Assembly (NCBI GenBank): GCA_020634135.1 | Contig: JACKCG010000001.1 | Span: forward strand, 372,001-436,000 | DNA from: Anaerolineaceae bacterium | Lineage (GTDB): Bacteria > Chloroflexota > Anaerolineae > Aggregatilineales > Phototrophicaceae | Direction: 5' to 3' | Length of the DNA stretch: 64,000 nucleotides | In this document: positions 8,586-16,858 of the stretch, piece by piece | Layout: each line of letters starts with the position of its first letter | Numbering within the stretch: position 1 is the first letter of the stretch | Made by a program: the position numbers and the translations under genes | Notes under the pieces: model-generated | What the model saw: the letters and a program-made list of their open reading frames with translations, nothing else | The model's database searches: none | Told to the model about the DNA's origin: nothing

Positions 8586-9065
8586 GTGAGCAGCAAAGCA
8601 TCCCGGTCAATATTCGGTTGGCCGGTTTATCTTGTGTCCGGTTTTTTATTGATATTTGGTGTGCTGGCGGTCGTGGAATTCTTTAACTACATGCCCACCG
8701 ATACTGAGCATCTTCCAGAGGCTACACTGACTGCCGGGAGCTATCTCGAACGTGTAAGTCCGCTCTTAACCGATGCTTCCACGGAGCGTGGTGCGATGCT
8801 GGTGGTGCAGTATGGCTGCACAGCCTGCCACCGCGAAGGCGCGGTAAACAATATTGCGCCAGCGTTTACGGGCATAGGTGAGCGCGTTGAGACCCGTCGC
8901 CCACCACTGACGCCCGAAGCCTATATCTACGAGTCGATTAATTTCCCGTTGGCGTATGTGGTCGAAGGTTTCACGCCGGCCATGCCACTTGATTTTTCTA
9001 CCCGCATACCCGCCCCGGAGCAGGGCGACATTATCGCCTTTCTCCTTTCCCCTGAAGCGCACTAA
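8586..9065 (+). CDS. Membrane-anchored single-heme cytochrome c
   Basis: A 159-residue protein with an N-terminal membrane anchor (WPVYLVSGFLLIFGVLAVVEF) and one c-type heme site CTACH near residue 80. A downstream Met in the FTPAMPLDF segment is the likely sixth ligand, and the end GDIIAFLL is the usual C-terminal helix of such domains. It starts at GTG 8586 after GAAAGGA. The position just after ctaA-ctaB suggests it delivers electrons to, or belongs with, a heme-copper oxidase, but no oxidase subunits are in this window. Confidence 0.85.
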   Translation: MSSKASRSIFGWPVYLVSGFLLIFGVLAVVEFFNYMPTDTEHLPEATLTAGSYLERVSPLLTDASTERGAMLVVQYGCTACHREGAVNNIAPAFTGIGERVETRRPPLTPEAYIYESINFPLAYVVEGFTPAMPLDFSTRIPAPEQGDIIAFLLSPEAH

Positions 9066-9067
9066 CT

Positions 9068-10789
9068 ATGTACCTGGATGTCTTCACCGTCTCGGCGTTG
9101 GTTGATGAATTCCTGGATACGCTGGTGGGTGGGCGTATCCAGGACGTGCTGGACGTAGACGAAACCGGCATCGGTCTCGAAATCTACGCCAACCACAGGC
9201 GGCGCTACCTGTACCTGAGCGCCGATCCTCTTTCGCCGCGTCTCCACCTTGTGAGCGATAAACTGCGACGTGGCCTGACGAAGCCGACTCAGGTGGGGTT
9301 ACTGCTGCGCCGCTACGCTGAGGGTGGGGGCATTACCCATGTCAGCCAGCCACCCTGGGAGCGCATTCTGCAATTTGACATTGAAGGACCGGAAGGCGAA
9401 ATCGCCTTGATTGTCGAGCCGATGGAGCGTCGCAGCAATATTCTGCTGGTACGTGAAGGGGTTATTGTGGACTGTATGCGCCGCGTCGGGCCGGAAGAGA
9501 ACCGCTACCGGTTGAGTTTGCCTGCGCACAAGTATGTCCTGCCGCCACCACAAACGGGCAAACTGGATCCGTTCAAACTCACCTCGGAAGATATGATCGG
9601 CCTGTTTGATCAGATAGAAGACCCGAAGCGTAAAACGCGCCAGGTATTGGCGAGCCGGTTGCTCGGTGTGAGTCCGCTGCTGGCAAAGGAATTTCTTTTC
9701 CGGGCGGGGCTGGATGAGAACCAGAAAGCGATTGATGCCGAGCCGGAACGCCTGCTGGCCGGGATGCAGGCTATTATCGTACCGCTGGCGCGGCGCAACT
9801 GGCAGCCCGGTATTGCGGAGGGCGATGAAGGTGTGGCGGCATTTACGGTCTACCCGCTGGAGAGCATAGCTGGCTGGCGGCAGGTGGATACAGTCAGTGA
9901 GGCACTGGAAGCGTTTTACAGCACGCCGGTAGGTGAGGATGCCTACAACGCCGCGAAAGTCCCTGTGCAGGCCATGCTTGATGATGCACAGGGAAAACTG
10001 AGGGCAAAACTCGCTTCGCTGGAGCGTTCACTAACCGATGACGCTGAGCGCGAGGTGCTTAAGCAAAGTGGTGAACTTATCCTGGCTTACCAGTATGCCA
10101 TTCAATCAGGGCAAACGCAGCTTAAGGCGCAGTACGACCCTGATAAACCCGAACTGGTCATCAGCCTCAATCCGGCGCAAACGCCGCTGGAAAACGCGCA
10201 AGCCTATTTCACCCGCTATGACAAGGCGAAACGGGCGCTGGCGGACGTACCGCGTCTGGTGGAGGAAACCAGAAACGAGTTGGCGTTTTTGGCGCAGCTT
10301 ACTGCTGACCTGACGATGGCGGCTAATTGGCCGGATATTGATGAAGTGCGCCAGGCTCTTCAGAGCAAAGGCTATTGGCGTGGCAAAGCGGCTAAAAGAA
10401 TCGCCGGGAGCGGGCAGAGTGCGCCATTGAAATGTGTCACGAAAGATGGTTTCGTCATCTGGGTCGGGCGCAACAGTCGCCAGAATGAACAGGTTACATT
10501 TGGCAAGGGAGGCGGACTGGATGTGTGGTTACATGCCCATGACGTGCCGGGGTCACATGTGATCGTCAAGTTTGATGGCCGCCCGATACCGGAGTTGGTG
10601 GTCGAACAGGCCGCCGCCATTGCCGCTTATTACAGTACGAGCCGCGATGAAGGTAAAGTGCTGGTAGATGTAACTGAGTGCCGCTATGTGAAGAAGATCA
10701 AGGGCGCCGGGCCGGGTATGGTGACATATCGCAATGAGACAACACGCACGGTTCGTCCGCAACGCGAAACCGAATTCGATACGCCCTAA
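9068..10789 (+). CDS. rqcH: RqcH/NFACT ribosome quality-control protein
   Basis: A 573-residue NFACT protein (Rqc2/NEMF homologue) that binds stalled 50S-peptidyl-tRNA and directs C-terminal Ala tailing. The N-terminal NFACT-N domain (MYLDVFTVSALVDEF to about 190, with LHLVSDKLRR) is followed by HhH (about 200-270), a coiled coil (about 300-440) and NFACT-R (VTKDGFVIWVGRNSRQNEQV, DVWLHAHDVPGSHVIV) near the C terminus. The dipeptide known as DR in characterised members appears as Glu98-Arg99 (PPWERILQF). The stop of the cytochrome gene is 2 nt before its ATG, and an excellent ribosome site for the next gene follows its stop. Confidence 0.92.
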   Translation: MYLDVFTVSALVDEFLDTLVGGRIQDVLDVDETGIGLEIYANHRRRYLYLSADPLSPRLHLVSDKLRRGLTKPTQVGLLLRRYAEGGGITHVSQPPWERILQFDIEGPEGEIALIVEPMERRSNILLVREGVIVDCMRRVGPEENRYRLSLPAHKYVLPPPQTGKLDPFKLTSEDMIGLFDQIEDPKRKTRQVLASRLLGVSPLLAKEFLFRAGLDENQKAIDAEPERLLAGMQAIIVPLARRNWQPGIAEGDEGVAAFTVYPLESIAGWRQVDTVSEALEAFYSTPVGEDAYNAAKVPVQAMLDDAQGKLRAKLASLERSLTDDAEREVLKQSGELILAYQYAIQSGQTQLKAQYDPDKPELVISLNPAQTPLENAQAYFTRYDKAKRALADVPRLVEETRNELAFLAQLTADLTMAANWPDIDEVRQALQSKGYWRGKAAKRIAGSGQSAPLKCVTKDGFVIWVGRNSRQNEQVTFGKGGGLDVWLHAHDVPGSHVIVKFDGRPIPELVVEQAAAIAAYYSTSRDEGKVLVDVTECRYVKKIKGAGPGMVTYRNETTRTVRPQRETEFDTP

Positions 10790-10804
10790 GTTCAGGAGGA
10801 AAGT

Positions 10805-11611
10805 ATGGCCCAGCAGTCGTTTGCGCCAAAACCTGGTAGCCCGGTCAAGTTACATAACTTTGACCCGGAGTATCACGGTGACTTAAATAAAAAAGATGCC
10901 AGAGAAACCGAAGCGCGGTTGGAGGCGCGGTTGGCCGAACTCCAGGAAATGCTGTACGCGCAAGGTAAGTACTCTTTATTGATTGTCCTCCAGGCGATGG
11001 ACGCAGGTGGCAAGGACGGTACAATAAAGCACGTATTTGACTCTGTGAATCCCCAGGGTGTGCGTGTGACCAGCTTCAAAGCGCCGACCGCCGAGGAACT
11101 GTCACATGATTTTCTGTGGCGGGTTCACCAGCATACCCCACCAAAAGGATATATCGGCATTTTCAACCGCAGCCATTACGAGGATGTGCTGGTTGTGCGG
11201 GTGAACAATCTCGTCCCGGCGGAGATATGGAAAGAACGCTACGATCATATCAACCATTTTGAGCGCCTGCTGGTGGATAGTGGCACACGTATTCTGAAGT
11301 TTTTCCTGCACATCAGCAAAGATGAGCAGAAGGAACGGTTTGAAGAGCGGTTGGCTCGCCCTGATAAACACTGGAAGTTCTCAACCGGGGATCTTCCGGT
11401 ACGCGAACAGTGGGATGAATACATGGACGCCTATGAAGCGGTTTTGACCCGCTGTAACACAGACTATGCACCCTGGCACATCGTTCCTTCCAATAAAAAA
11501 TGGTACCGGAATTTTATTATTTCGAAAACGATTGTTGAGACGCTCGAAAACATGAACCTGGCGTACCCTGATCCTGAACCGGGACTGGATGAAGTCGTTA
11601 TCCCCGATTAA
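10805..11611 (+). CDS. Polyphosphate kinase 2 family protein
   Basis: A 268-residue PPK2-type kinase that moves phosphate between polyphosphate and nucleotides. Walker A AMDAGGKDGT is at residues 64-73, the Walker-B/lid Arg motif FNRSHYEDV at 120-128, and DKHWKFS and APWHIVPSNKKWYRN are the usual lid and C-terminal motifs. Length and these motifs fit the single-domain PPK2 class often acting on AMP/ADP or ADP/GDP, but class cannot be fixed by eye. AGGAGGAAAGT just before the ATG is the strongest ribosome site in this region. Its 3' end overlaps the convergent GT9 gene by 4 nt. Confidence 0.93.
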   Translation: MAQQSFAPKPGSPVKLHNFDPEYHGDLNKKDARETEARLEARLAELQEMLYAQGKYSLLIVLQAMDAGGKDGTIKHVFDSVNPQGVRVTSFKAPTAEELSHDFLWRVHQHTPPKGYIGIFNRSHYEDVLVVRVNNLVPAEIWKERYDHINHFERLLVDSGTRILKFFLHISKDEQKERFEERLARPDKHWKFSTGDLPVREQWDEYMDAYEAVLTRCNTDYAPWHIVPSNKKWYRNFIISKTIVETLENMNLAYPDPEPGLDEVVIPD

Positions 11612-12810
11612 TAGTGGGCGTTGGCGGCCTGGCGCGCCGCGTTGAGGACGCTGGCGAGAGTGATTTCACGCACACAAGGATGATTCTCCGGGTCGTCGTC
11701 GCCCCAATCCAGCACGCGACAGGGGCGGCAGCCGATGTCACTTGCCAACACGATGTGTCTTGCTTCTGGCCCCCAGGGTTTGAATTCAAACGGATCTGCC
11801 GGGCCAAACAGGGTGACAGTTGGTGCGCCGACGGCGGCGGCCAGGTGAAGAGGGCCACTGTCCGGTCCCAAGATAACCCGTGCCCGCTTGAATAGCGCCG
11901 CAAGCTGCCCAACCCGTGTATCCCCCACCATAATGCACGCTGGATGGCGCATCAGGTTGGTAATCTGCTGCACTAACGGCATTTCGTGGTCGCCACCAGT
12001 AAACACAACGGGCGCATCCAATTGTTCACTGAGTGTATCTGCCACTTTTGCCCAGCGTTCTTCATGCCAGCGCTTGACCCATGTTCCCGAACCAGGGTGA
12101 ATACACAGTACCGGTTGACCAGATGGGATTCCCCACTCCTCCAGATAGCCCTCTACATATGCCTCGTCAAGTGAATCCACCGGGAAATACAGTTCGGGTT
12201 GCAGGCTTGCTCGCTGCCCGGTCAAGTGCTCAACGAGACGCATATTCTGGGTGACAGCGTGCTGCCGTTCAAAGGAAATAGCATGTGTGAGGAAAGGGGC
12301 GACATCCGGCAGATCATAGCCAATACGCTCAGGAATTCCGGCGAAACGCGCCAGCATCGCGCCCCACCAGTGGTCAGGACGGAAGATGATCGCGCCCCGG
12401 TAGCCAATGCGCCGCAAGTGGCGGGCGGAACTCAGCGCCAGAGCGTAAGGCGAGCGCCAGTTATCCTTAGGGTCGCGGCTGAAACCGGGGAACGCCAGAG
12501 TGAGGACTTGGCCTACTTCAGGGTAACCGGCTATTGCATCTGCCGACCAGGGGCCGACTAATGCGTGTAGTTCAGTATCAGGCAGAGCCTCCCGCAAGGC
12601 ATGGATAGCCGGGGTTGTCAACAGGACATCACCCAGGTGGTCAGGACGGATGAGCAGCAGGCGGTCAGGGTAGTGGACTGGGCGCGGGATGTTGACCGGC
12701 ACCTGGGCGCTCATCCCAAGCAACAGGCGGCGCACCTGGTGTTTGACCGGCAATGCGTGAAAGGCACTTGCCATGTGCCGGTTTCGCAGAACAAGCGCCT
12801 CTCTATCCAA
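11608..12810 (-). CDS. Glycosyltransferase family 9 (heptosyltransferase-like)
   Basis: A 400-residue GT-B enzyme of the ADP-heptose:LPS heptosyltransferase family. The N lobe shows RLLLIRPDHLGDVLLTTPAIHALRE, and the C lobe VLCIHPGSG, a VFTGGDHE turn, and the donor-binding ILGPDSGPLHLAAAVGAPTVTLFGPADP. Late cysteines (IGCRPCRV and NHPCV) are also typical. In an organism without clear LPS genes it may act in another surface glycan. It is the distal gene of a minus-strand trio of glycosyltransferases and overlaps the previous gene by 8 nt. Confidence 0.9.
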   Translation of the reverse strand: MDREALVLRNRHMASAFHALPVKHQVRRLLLGMSAQVPVNIPRPVHYPDRLLLIRPDHLGDVLLTTPAIHALREALPDTELHALVGPWSADAIAGYPEVGQVLTLAFPGFSRDPKDNWRSPYALALSSARHLRRIGYRGAIIFRPDHWWGAMLARFAGIPERIGYDLPDVAPFLTHAISFERQHAVTQNMRLVEHLTGQRASLQPELYFPVDSLDEAYVEGYLEEWGIPSGQPVLCIHPGSGTWVKRWHEERWAKVADTLSEQLDAPVVFTGGDHEMPLVQQITNLMRHPACIMVGDTRVGQLAALFKRARVILGPDSGPLHLAAAVGAPTVTLFGPADPFEFKPWGPEARHIVLASDIGCRPCRVLDWGDDDPENHPCVREITLASVLNAARQAANAHY

Positions 12811-14020
12811 GACCTAATCCTTTGTAGATAGCTAATAAGCGCGGAATGACAACCGACCAATCATAATGCTGCTCGACATATGCATGTGCCGCCGCACCGA
12901 GCTGCTCCCGCTGTTCGGCGTCGCGGAGCAGTGCCACGATGGAGTCAGCCATACTGGCTTCATTATCTGCAATGAGAATGGCATCCTGGGGCGCGTTTAG
13001 CCCGCTGGCAGCGATAGATGTAGCGACAATCGCTTGCCCGGCGGCCATCGCCTCCAGAATTTTCAGACGGGTTCCGCTTCCCATTCGCAATGGGGCAATA
13101 TACACTGTCGTCGCATAAAGAAAGGGCTGTATATCCCGCACCCATCCGGTGATTTCGATATAATGCTTGTCGCGCAGTTTTTCCAGACGAGCGTGAGGCT
13201 TTTGCCCAACAATATATAAACGTGTATCCGGGATTTGCTCCAGTATCAGTGGGAGGATATCCTCCGCGAACCAGTTCATCGCGTCCACATTCGGGCGGTA
13301 ATCCATTTTGCCGGTGAAAACCAGGGCATGTTCGCCCAGATCGAGCCGTTCATCTGGTGCGACATAATCCTCAATGTGGACGCCGTTCGGGACGATGCCA
13401 ACACCATCATCAGAACAGAATATGCGTAGCGCTGCCGCATCTTCATCAGAAACTGCGATGACATAATTGGCGCGCTCGCAGATGTCTGACTCAAAGTGCA
13501 TAATTCTTCGGGACTGAACCAATGAGTAACCGGCTGCCAGCCAGCGGTAAAAAGTGCCCCGGTCTACCTGGAAAATCGCTCGCTGCAGGGCGTATTCAGC
13601 GTTATGCGCATCGTAGATCAATCGTGTATCTGGTTGAAGCTGCCGTACCAGGGGCAGGTAGGCCGCCATTTCCAGCCCCTCGAACTGCACGAGGTCAAAC
13701 CGCGTATTTGCCAGCAGGTGGCGCAGCCGTTCGACCAGTTCAGGGCTGCGCAGCCGCCGGGCCAGGTCTGGCTGGCTGGAAAAAATCAGGTCGCGCAGCC
13801 GGTTCGTCAGCGTGCGTCGGGGGGGAGGGATGGTTTCGATATGGCTACAAAGTTCTGCTAACGGTGTGGTGCTGGCGTCCAGGTCAGCATTATCATGAAA
13901 ACTCAGTAAGGTGATGGTATGCCCGGCGGCGTGCAGCCCTTTGATGATGCCATAATTGCGGATGGCCCCGCCCTGTTGAGGCGGGTAGGGCAGGCTGGGC
14001 GTGAGCATTAGAATGTGCAT
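12803..14020 (-). CDS. Glycosyltransferase family 4
   Basis: A 405-residue GT-B retaining glycosyltransferase. The N terminus MHILMLTPSLPYPPQQGGAI is the classical acceptor-lobe start. The C lobe carries LVFTGKMDYRPNVDAM, ITGWVRDI and APLRMGSGTRLKILEAMAAG, the E-x7-E-like donor site. It resembles the TIGR03087-like sugar transferases used in exopolysaccharide or cell-wall glycan assembly; sugar and acceptor are unknown. It overlaps the downstream GT9 by 8 nt and follows another GT4 by 6 nt, so the three are probably one transcript for one glycan. Confidence 0.9.
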   Translation of the reverse strand: MHILMLTPSLPYPPQQGGAIRNYGIIKGLHAAGHTITLLSFHDNADLDASTTPLAELCSHIETIPPPRRTLTNRLRDLIFSSQPDLARRLRSPELVERLRHLLANTRFDLVQFEGLEMAAYLPLVRQLQPDTRLIYDAHNAEYALQRAIFQVDRGTFYRWLAAGYSLVQSRRIMHFESDICERANYVIAVSDEDAAALRIFCSDDGVGIVPNGVHIEDYVAPDERLDLGEHALVFTGKMDYRPNVDAMNWFAEDILPLILEQIPDTRLYIVGQKPHARLEKLRDKHYIEITGWVRDIQPFLYATTVYIAPLRMGSGTRLKILEAMAAGQAIVATSIAASGLNAPQDAILIADNEASMADSIVALLRDAEQREQLGAAAHAYVEQHYDWSVVIPRLLAIYKGLGLG

Positions 14021-14026
14021 ACAGCC

Positions 14027-15124
14027 TCAAATCAAGGAGCGGTAAACGGATAAAGTTATGGCGGCGGTGTGGCTCCAGGTGAACAGTCTGGCGCGTTCCA
14101 GGGCGGCCACTTGCATCCTGCGCAGCCAACCAGAGTCGGTGAGCGCATGGTAAAGTGCCTGCGTGAGTGTCGTCGGATCATCGGGGTTGATTTGCAGCCC
14201 GATATCTCCCACGACTTCGGGCAGCGACGAGCGATTACTGACAATAGGCACAGTGCCACAGGCCATGGCTTCCAGTGCTGGGAGGCCGAATCCTTCGTAA
14301 AACGAAGGCGTCACCAATACCTGTGCCCCATTGTATAATGCAGGCAGCGCGTCGTCTGGTATGTTCTCCCGCCAGTGAATATGCGCGTCGAGTCCCATCT
14401 GTCGGATGCGAGCCATCGTCTCATCAAACATCCAGCCACGTCGCCCGGCCAGCACAATCGGTGGCGCATCAGGGAGTTCGTTTCGCAGCGCCCGATAGGC
14501 TGCCAGCAGCCCTCCGATGTTTTTGCGCGGCTCAAACGTACCAACAAACAGGATATATTGAGCAGGCAGGTCGTACTCCCGGTAGAACGTTTGCAGGGAC
14601 TCGTCTGGCAGTGGCCGGAATCTCTCTTCCACACCCAGCATATGCACCGTGATTTTTGCGGCTGGTACGCCCAGCATCTCGACAATGTCAGCTTTGGTAG
14701 CCTCACTGTCTGCCAGGATATGGTCGGCCTGCCGCACTGCTGCCACAATCTGGTCATTGTAGTAGCGCCGACTTTCGGCGGTGAGCAAGTCCGGGTAGTG
14801 CAGAAAGTTCAGGTCATGCACTGTAATCACATGCCGTTTCGCCCCATGCCAGGGCGGGATAAAGTCCGGGCTGTGCAGAATATCCAGATTGAAGCGTGCC
14901 AGTTCCACCGTAAGACCGGTGCGTTCCAGACGATGGTGGCAGGGTGTCCACAGCTTCGCCTGTTGGAAGCGTGTCACCAGGGAATCCTGAGCCTTGCGAC
15001 TGTGAAACACGGTGTAACGGTTATCCGTATCCAGTATTTCCAGCGCCTCAATCAACCGGCGGATATACGTGCTGATCCCCCCGGTGCGGTAGTACGTGAG
15101 TCGTCCATCAATCCCGATATGCAT
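14027..15124 (-). CDS. Glycosyltransferase family 4 (mannosyltransferase-like)
   Basis: About 365 residues. It starts MHIGIDGRLTYYRTGGISTYI, a common GT4 N terminus, with VHDLNFLHYPD, the YILFVGTFEPRKNIGGLLAAY linker-to-C-lobe motif, and TPSFYEGFGLPALEAMACGTVPIVSN as the donor-binding E-x7-E site. I prefer the ATG at 15124; the frame extends to ATG 15175, but the 17 additional residues do not look like a GT4 start and neither has a good ribosome site. It is the first gene of the glycosyltransferase trio. Confidence 0.9.
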   Translation of the reverse strand: MHIGIDGRLTYYRTGGISTYIRRLIEALEILDTDNRYTVFHSRKAQDSLVTRFQQAKLWTPCHHRLERTGLTVELARFNLDILHSPDFIPPWHGAKRHVITVHDLNFLHYPDLLTAESRRYYNDQIVAAVRQADHILADSEATKADIVEMLGVPAAKITVHMLGVEERFRPLPDESLQTFYREYDLPAQYILFVGTFEPRKNIGGLLAAYRALRNELPDAPPIVLAGRRGWMFDETMARIRQMGLDAHIHWRENIPDDALPALYNGAQVLVTPSFYEGFGLPALEAMACGTVPIVSNRSSLPEVVGDIGLQINPDDPTTLTQALYHALTDSGWLRRMQVAALERARLFTWSHTAAITLSVYRSLI

Positions 15125-15204
15125 ATTGCAGAGTATAGCGCCTTGCCGGTACACATTCCAGACGAGATGTTTCACTGATTACACCGGTTATCATTCGGGT
15201 TGAT

Positions 15205-15235
15205 AGTGGTTACATATGCTATTACGCTTTATAAT
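15205..15235 (+). promoter_or_regulatory. Possible promoter of the parA-like gene
   Basis: A consensus -10 TATAAT lies at 15230-15235, 35 nt before the GTG start, with a weak TGGTTA 17 nt upstream. The region separates the divergent glycosyltransferase and ParA genes, so a promoter is expected here. Confidence 0.45.
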
Positions 15236-15270
15236 TACCTCATACAACTCAAAGTAGGCTGGGGCGGTCC

Positions 15271-16053
15271 GTGACACAAATTATTGCAATCGCAAACCAG
15301 AAGGGCGGCGTGGGCAAAACCACGACGGCTTTGAATCTGGGTGCTGTCCTGGCACAGCGGCAGCAGCGTGTTTTATTGATTGACCTTGACCCACAGGCCA
15401 GCTTGACCGCTTTATTGGGCCTTGATCCGCGCACTGTTGAACGCAGCAGTTATTCACTTTTGATGTATCCTGAAATAACCTTAACGCGAGTCGTGCGGCG
15501 GTTGGGTGCGAACCTGGCACTTGTGCCAGGGAGTGTAGACCTGGATGCAGCGGCCATCCAGATTGTGGAACAGGAGATTTCGCTCCATCGGCTGCGTAAA
15601 GTGCTGCGGGAAAGCCGTCTCACCTTTGATATAATCCTGATAGACACCCCACCGGGGTTGAATGTGCTGACGATCAGTGCCCTCCTGGCCGCCGATTCGG
15701 TGTTGATACCGTCACAATGCAGTCTCCTGGCAATTTCGGGAATCCGGGCCGTGCAGGATGCGGCGAGCCGGATTCGCAGCAAAATGGGACACCCAGGGCT
15801 GCGGTTGCGTGGTGTTCTTGCGACTTTCTATGATGCTGCTAGCGCCCAGTCACCGCATGTCCTGGCCGAACTGCGGGCGTTACTACCGGAGCAGGTTTTC
15901 CAGACGGTGATTCCGTACGATGTGCAGGTGACAGACGCTTCGCACAGTGGGAAAGCGGTGGTGGATTACGCGCCGGATAGCAGCGCGTCGCTCGCCTACC
16001 TCGCCCTGGTAGGTGAATTACTGGACGAAGAATCTACAACCATCGGTCAATGA
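15271..16053 (+). CDS. ParA/Soj-family ATPase, no ParB neighbour
   Basis: A 260-residue deviant-Walker ATPase: KGGVGKTTTALNLG at residues 11-24 holds both signature lysines, VLLIDLDPQASLT is Walker A', and IILIDTPPGLN is Walker B. Such proteins move chromosomes, plasmids or protein clusters. The lengths of all segments fit chromosomal Soj, but no parB or replication genes are adjacent, so its cargo is unknown. GTG start at 15271. The 3' end overlaps the convergent solute-binding gene by 20 nt. The flanking genes concern glycans, so cell-pole or envelope positioning is possible but speculative. Confidence 0.9.
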   Translation: MTQIIAIANQKGGVGKTTTALNLGAVLAQRQQRVLLIDLDPQASLTALLGLDPRTVERSSYSLLMYPEITLTRVVRRLGANLALVPGSVDLDAAAIQIVEQEISLHRLRKVLRESRLTFDIILIDTPPGLNVLTISALLAADSVLIPSQCSLLAISGIRAVQDAASRIRSKMGHPGLRLRGVLATFYDAASAQSPHVLAELRALLPEQVFQTVIPYDVQVTDASHSGKAVVDYAPDSSASLAYLALVGELLDEESTTIGQ

Positions 16054-16858
16054 TTGTCTCTAATGTGCCGTCCTGAATCAACATTTGCAAAGCGCGTTCG
16101 ACGGTTTCCCACAATATCCATTTATCAATGCGGCTGGCAATGGCATACCATTCATCGGTGATGGGTGTGTAGTGTGCGCCCCAGTCAGGATGCTGGCGCA
16201 GGTATAACCGTGCGCTCACGATATCGGTCAGCGCGGCGTCGGCTTCCCCCACGCGAGCGGCATCCAGCGCAATACCGGGGGTTTCGTAGGGGCGGGTGGC
16301 GAAAGGCTGAATCCGCCGTAGCCAGCGTTTTGCCTGAATATCAGCGTCCGAGCCGAATTCATAGGCCAGCGCGTATCCCGACATATCTGGCATGGTTTCT
16401 ATTAAAGCATTATCACTCACTAGCACCAGGCCGGCATTGAAATAGGATGTCGTATAATGCACATCCCCCAATCGCGCTGGATCAACCCGCAGCGCCGAAA
16501 TCACGATGTCTACCTGGTCTGCTCGCAGCGAGTCATACAGACCGTCGAACCCCATATTGACAAAGCGCACCGGAATCCCGATACGCTCCGCCAGGGCTGC
16601 CCCCAAATCCACATCCAGCCCGAATAGCCCATCGGAGGTGGCAACGGCGAAGGGGGGGTAGCTGGCGTCTATGCCGATCCTCAGTTCACCATAAGGGAAC
16701 ACCTCTTTGATTGGGGGGCCGGGGCGCTCAATTGCGTTCCAACGCAGGGCAAATAATGCCCCCGCCAGTATCCATACCCAGGCAGTCAGAGCGGCGGCCA
16801 GTGCGATTACCGTCACTCGCCAGGGGCTGGCAGCCACAGTGCGTCGCTCCCTTCCCAT
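16034..16858 (-). CDS. Membrane-anchored extracellular solute-binding protein, family 3
   Basis: A 274-residue protein with an N-terminal membrane anchor (VTVIALAAALTAWVWILAGALFAL) and a periplasmic-type amino-acid binding fold: LRIGIDASYPPFAVATSDGLFGLDVDLGAALAERIG and DGLYDSLRADQVDIVISAL are the family's core motifs. No transporter permease or ATPase is adjacent, so it may act as an orphan receptor or subunit. The frame opens at ATG 16858, 46 nt inside the upstream gene; a GTG at 16837 with GGAG 9 nt upstream is a good alternative. The strong overlap with the upstream glycosidase implies coupling. Confidence 0.85.
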   Translation of the reverse strand: MGRERRTVAASPWRVTVIALAAALTAWVWILAGALFALRWNAIERPGPPIKEVFPYGELRIGIDASYPPFAVATSDGLFGLDVDLGAALAERIGIPVRFVNMGFDGLYDSLRADQVDIVISALRVDPARLGDVHYTTSYFNAGLVLVSDNALIETMPDMSGYALAYEFGSDADIQAKRWLRRIQPFATRPYETPGIALDAARVGEADAALTDIVSARLYLRQHPDWGAHYTPITDEWYAIASRIDKWILWETVERALQMLIQDGTLETIIDRWL

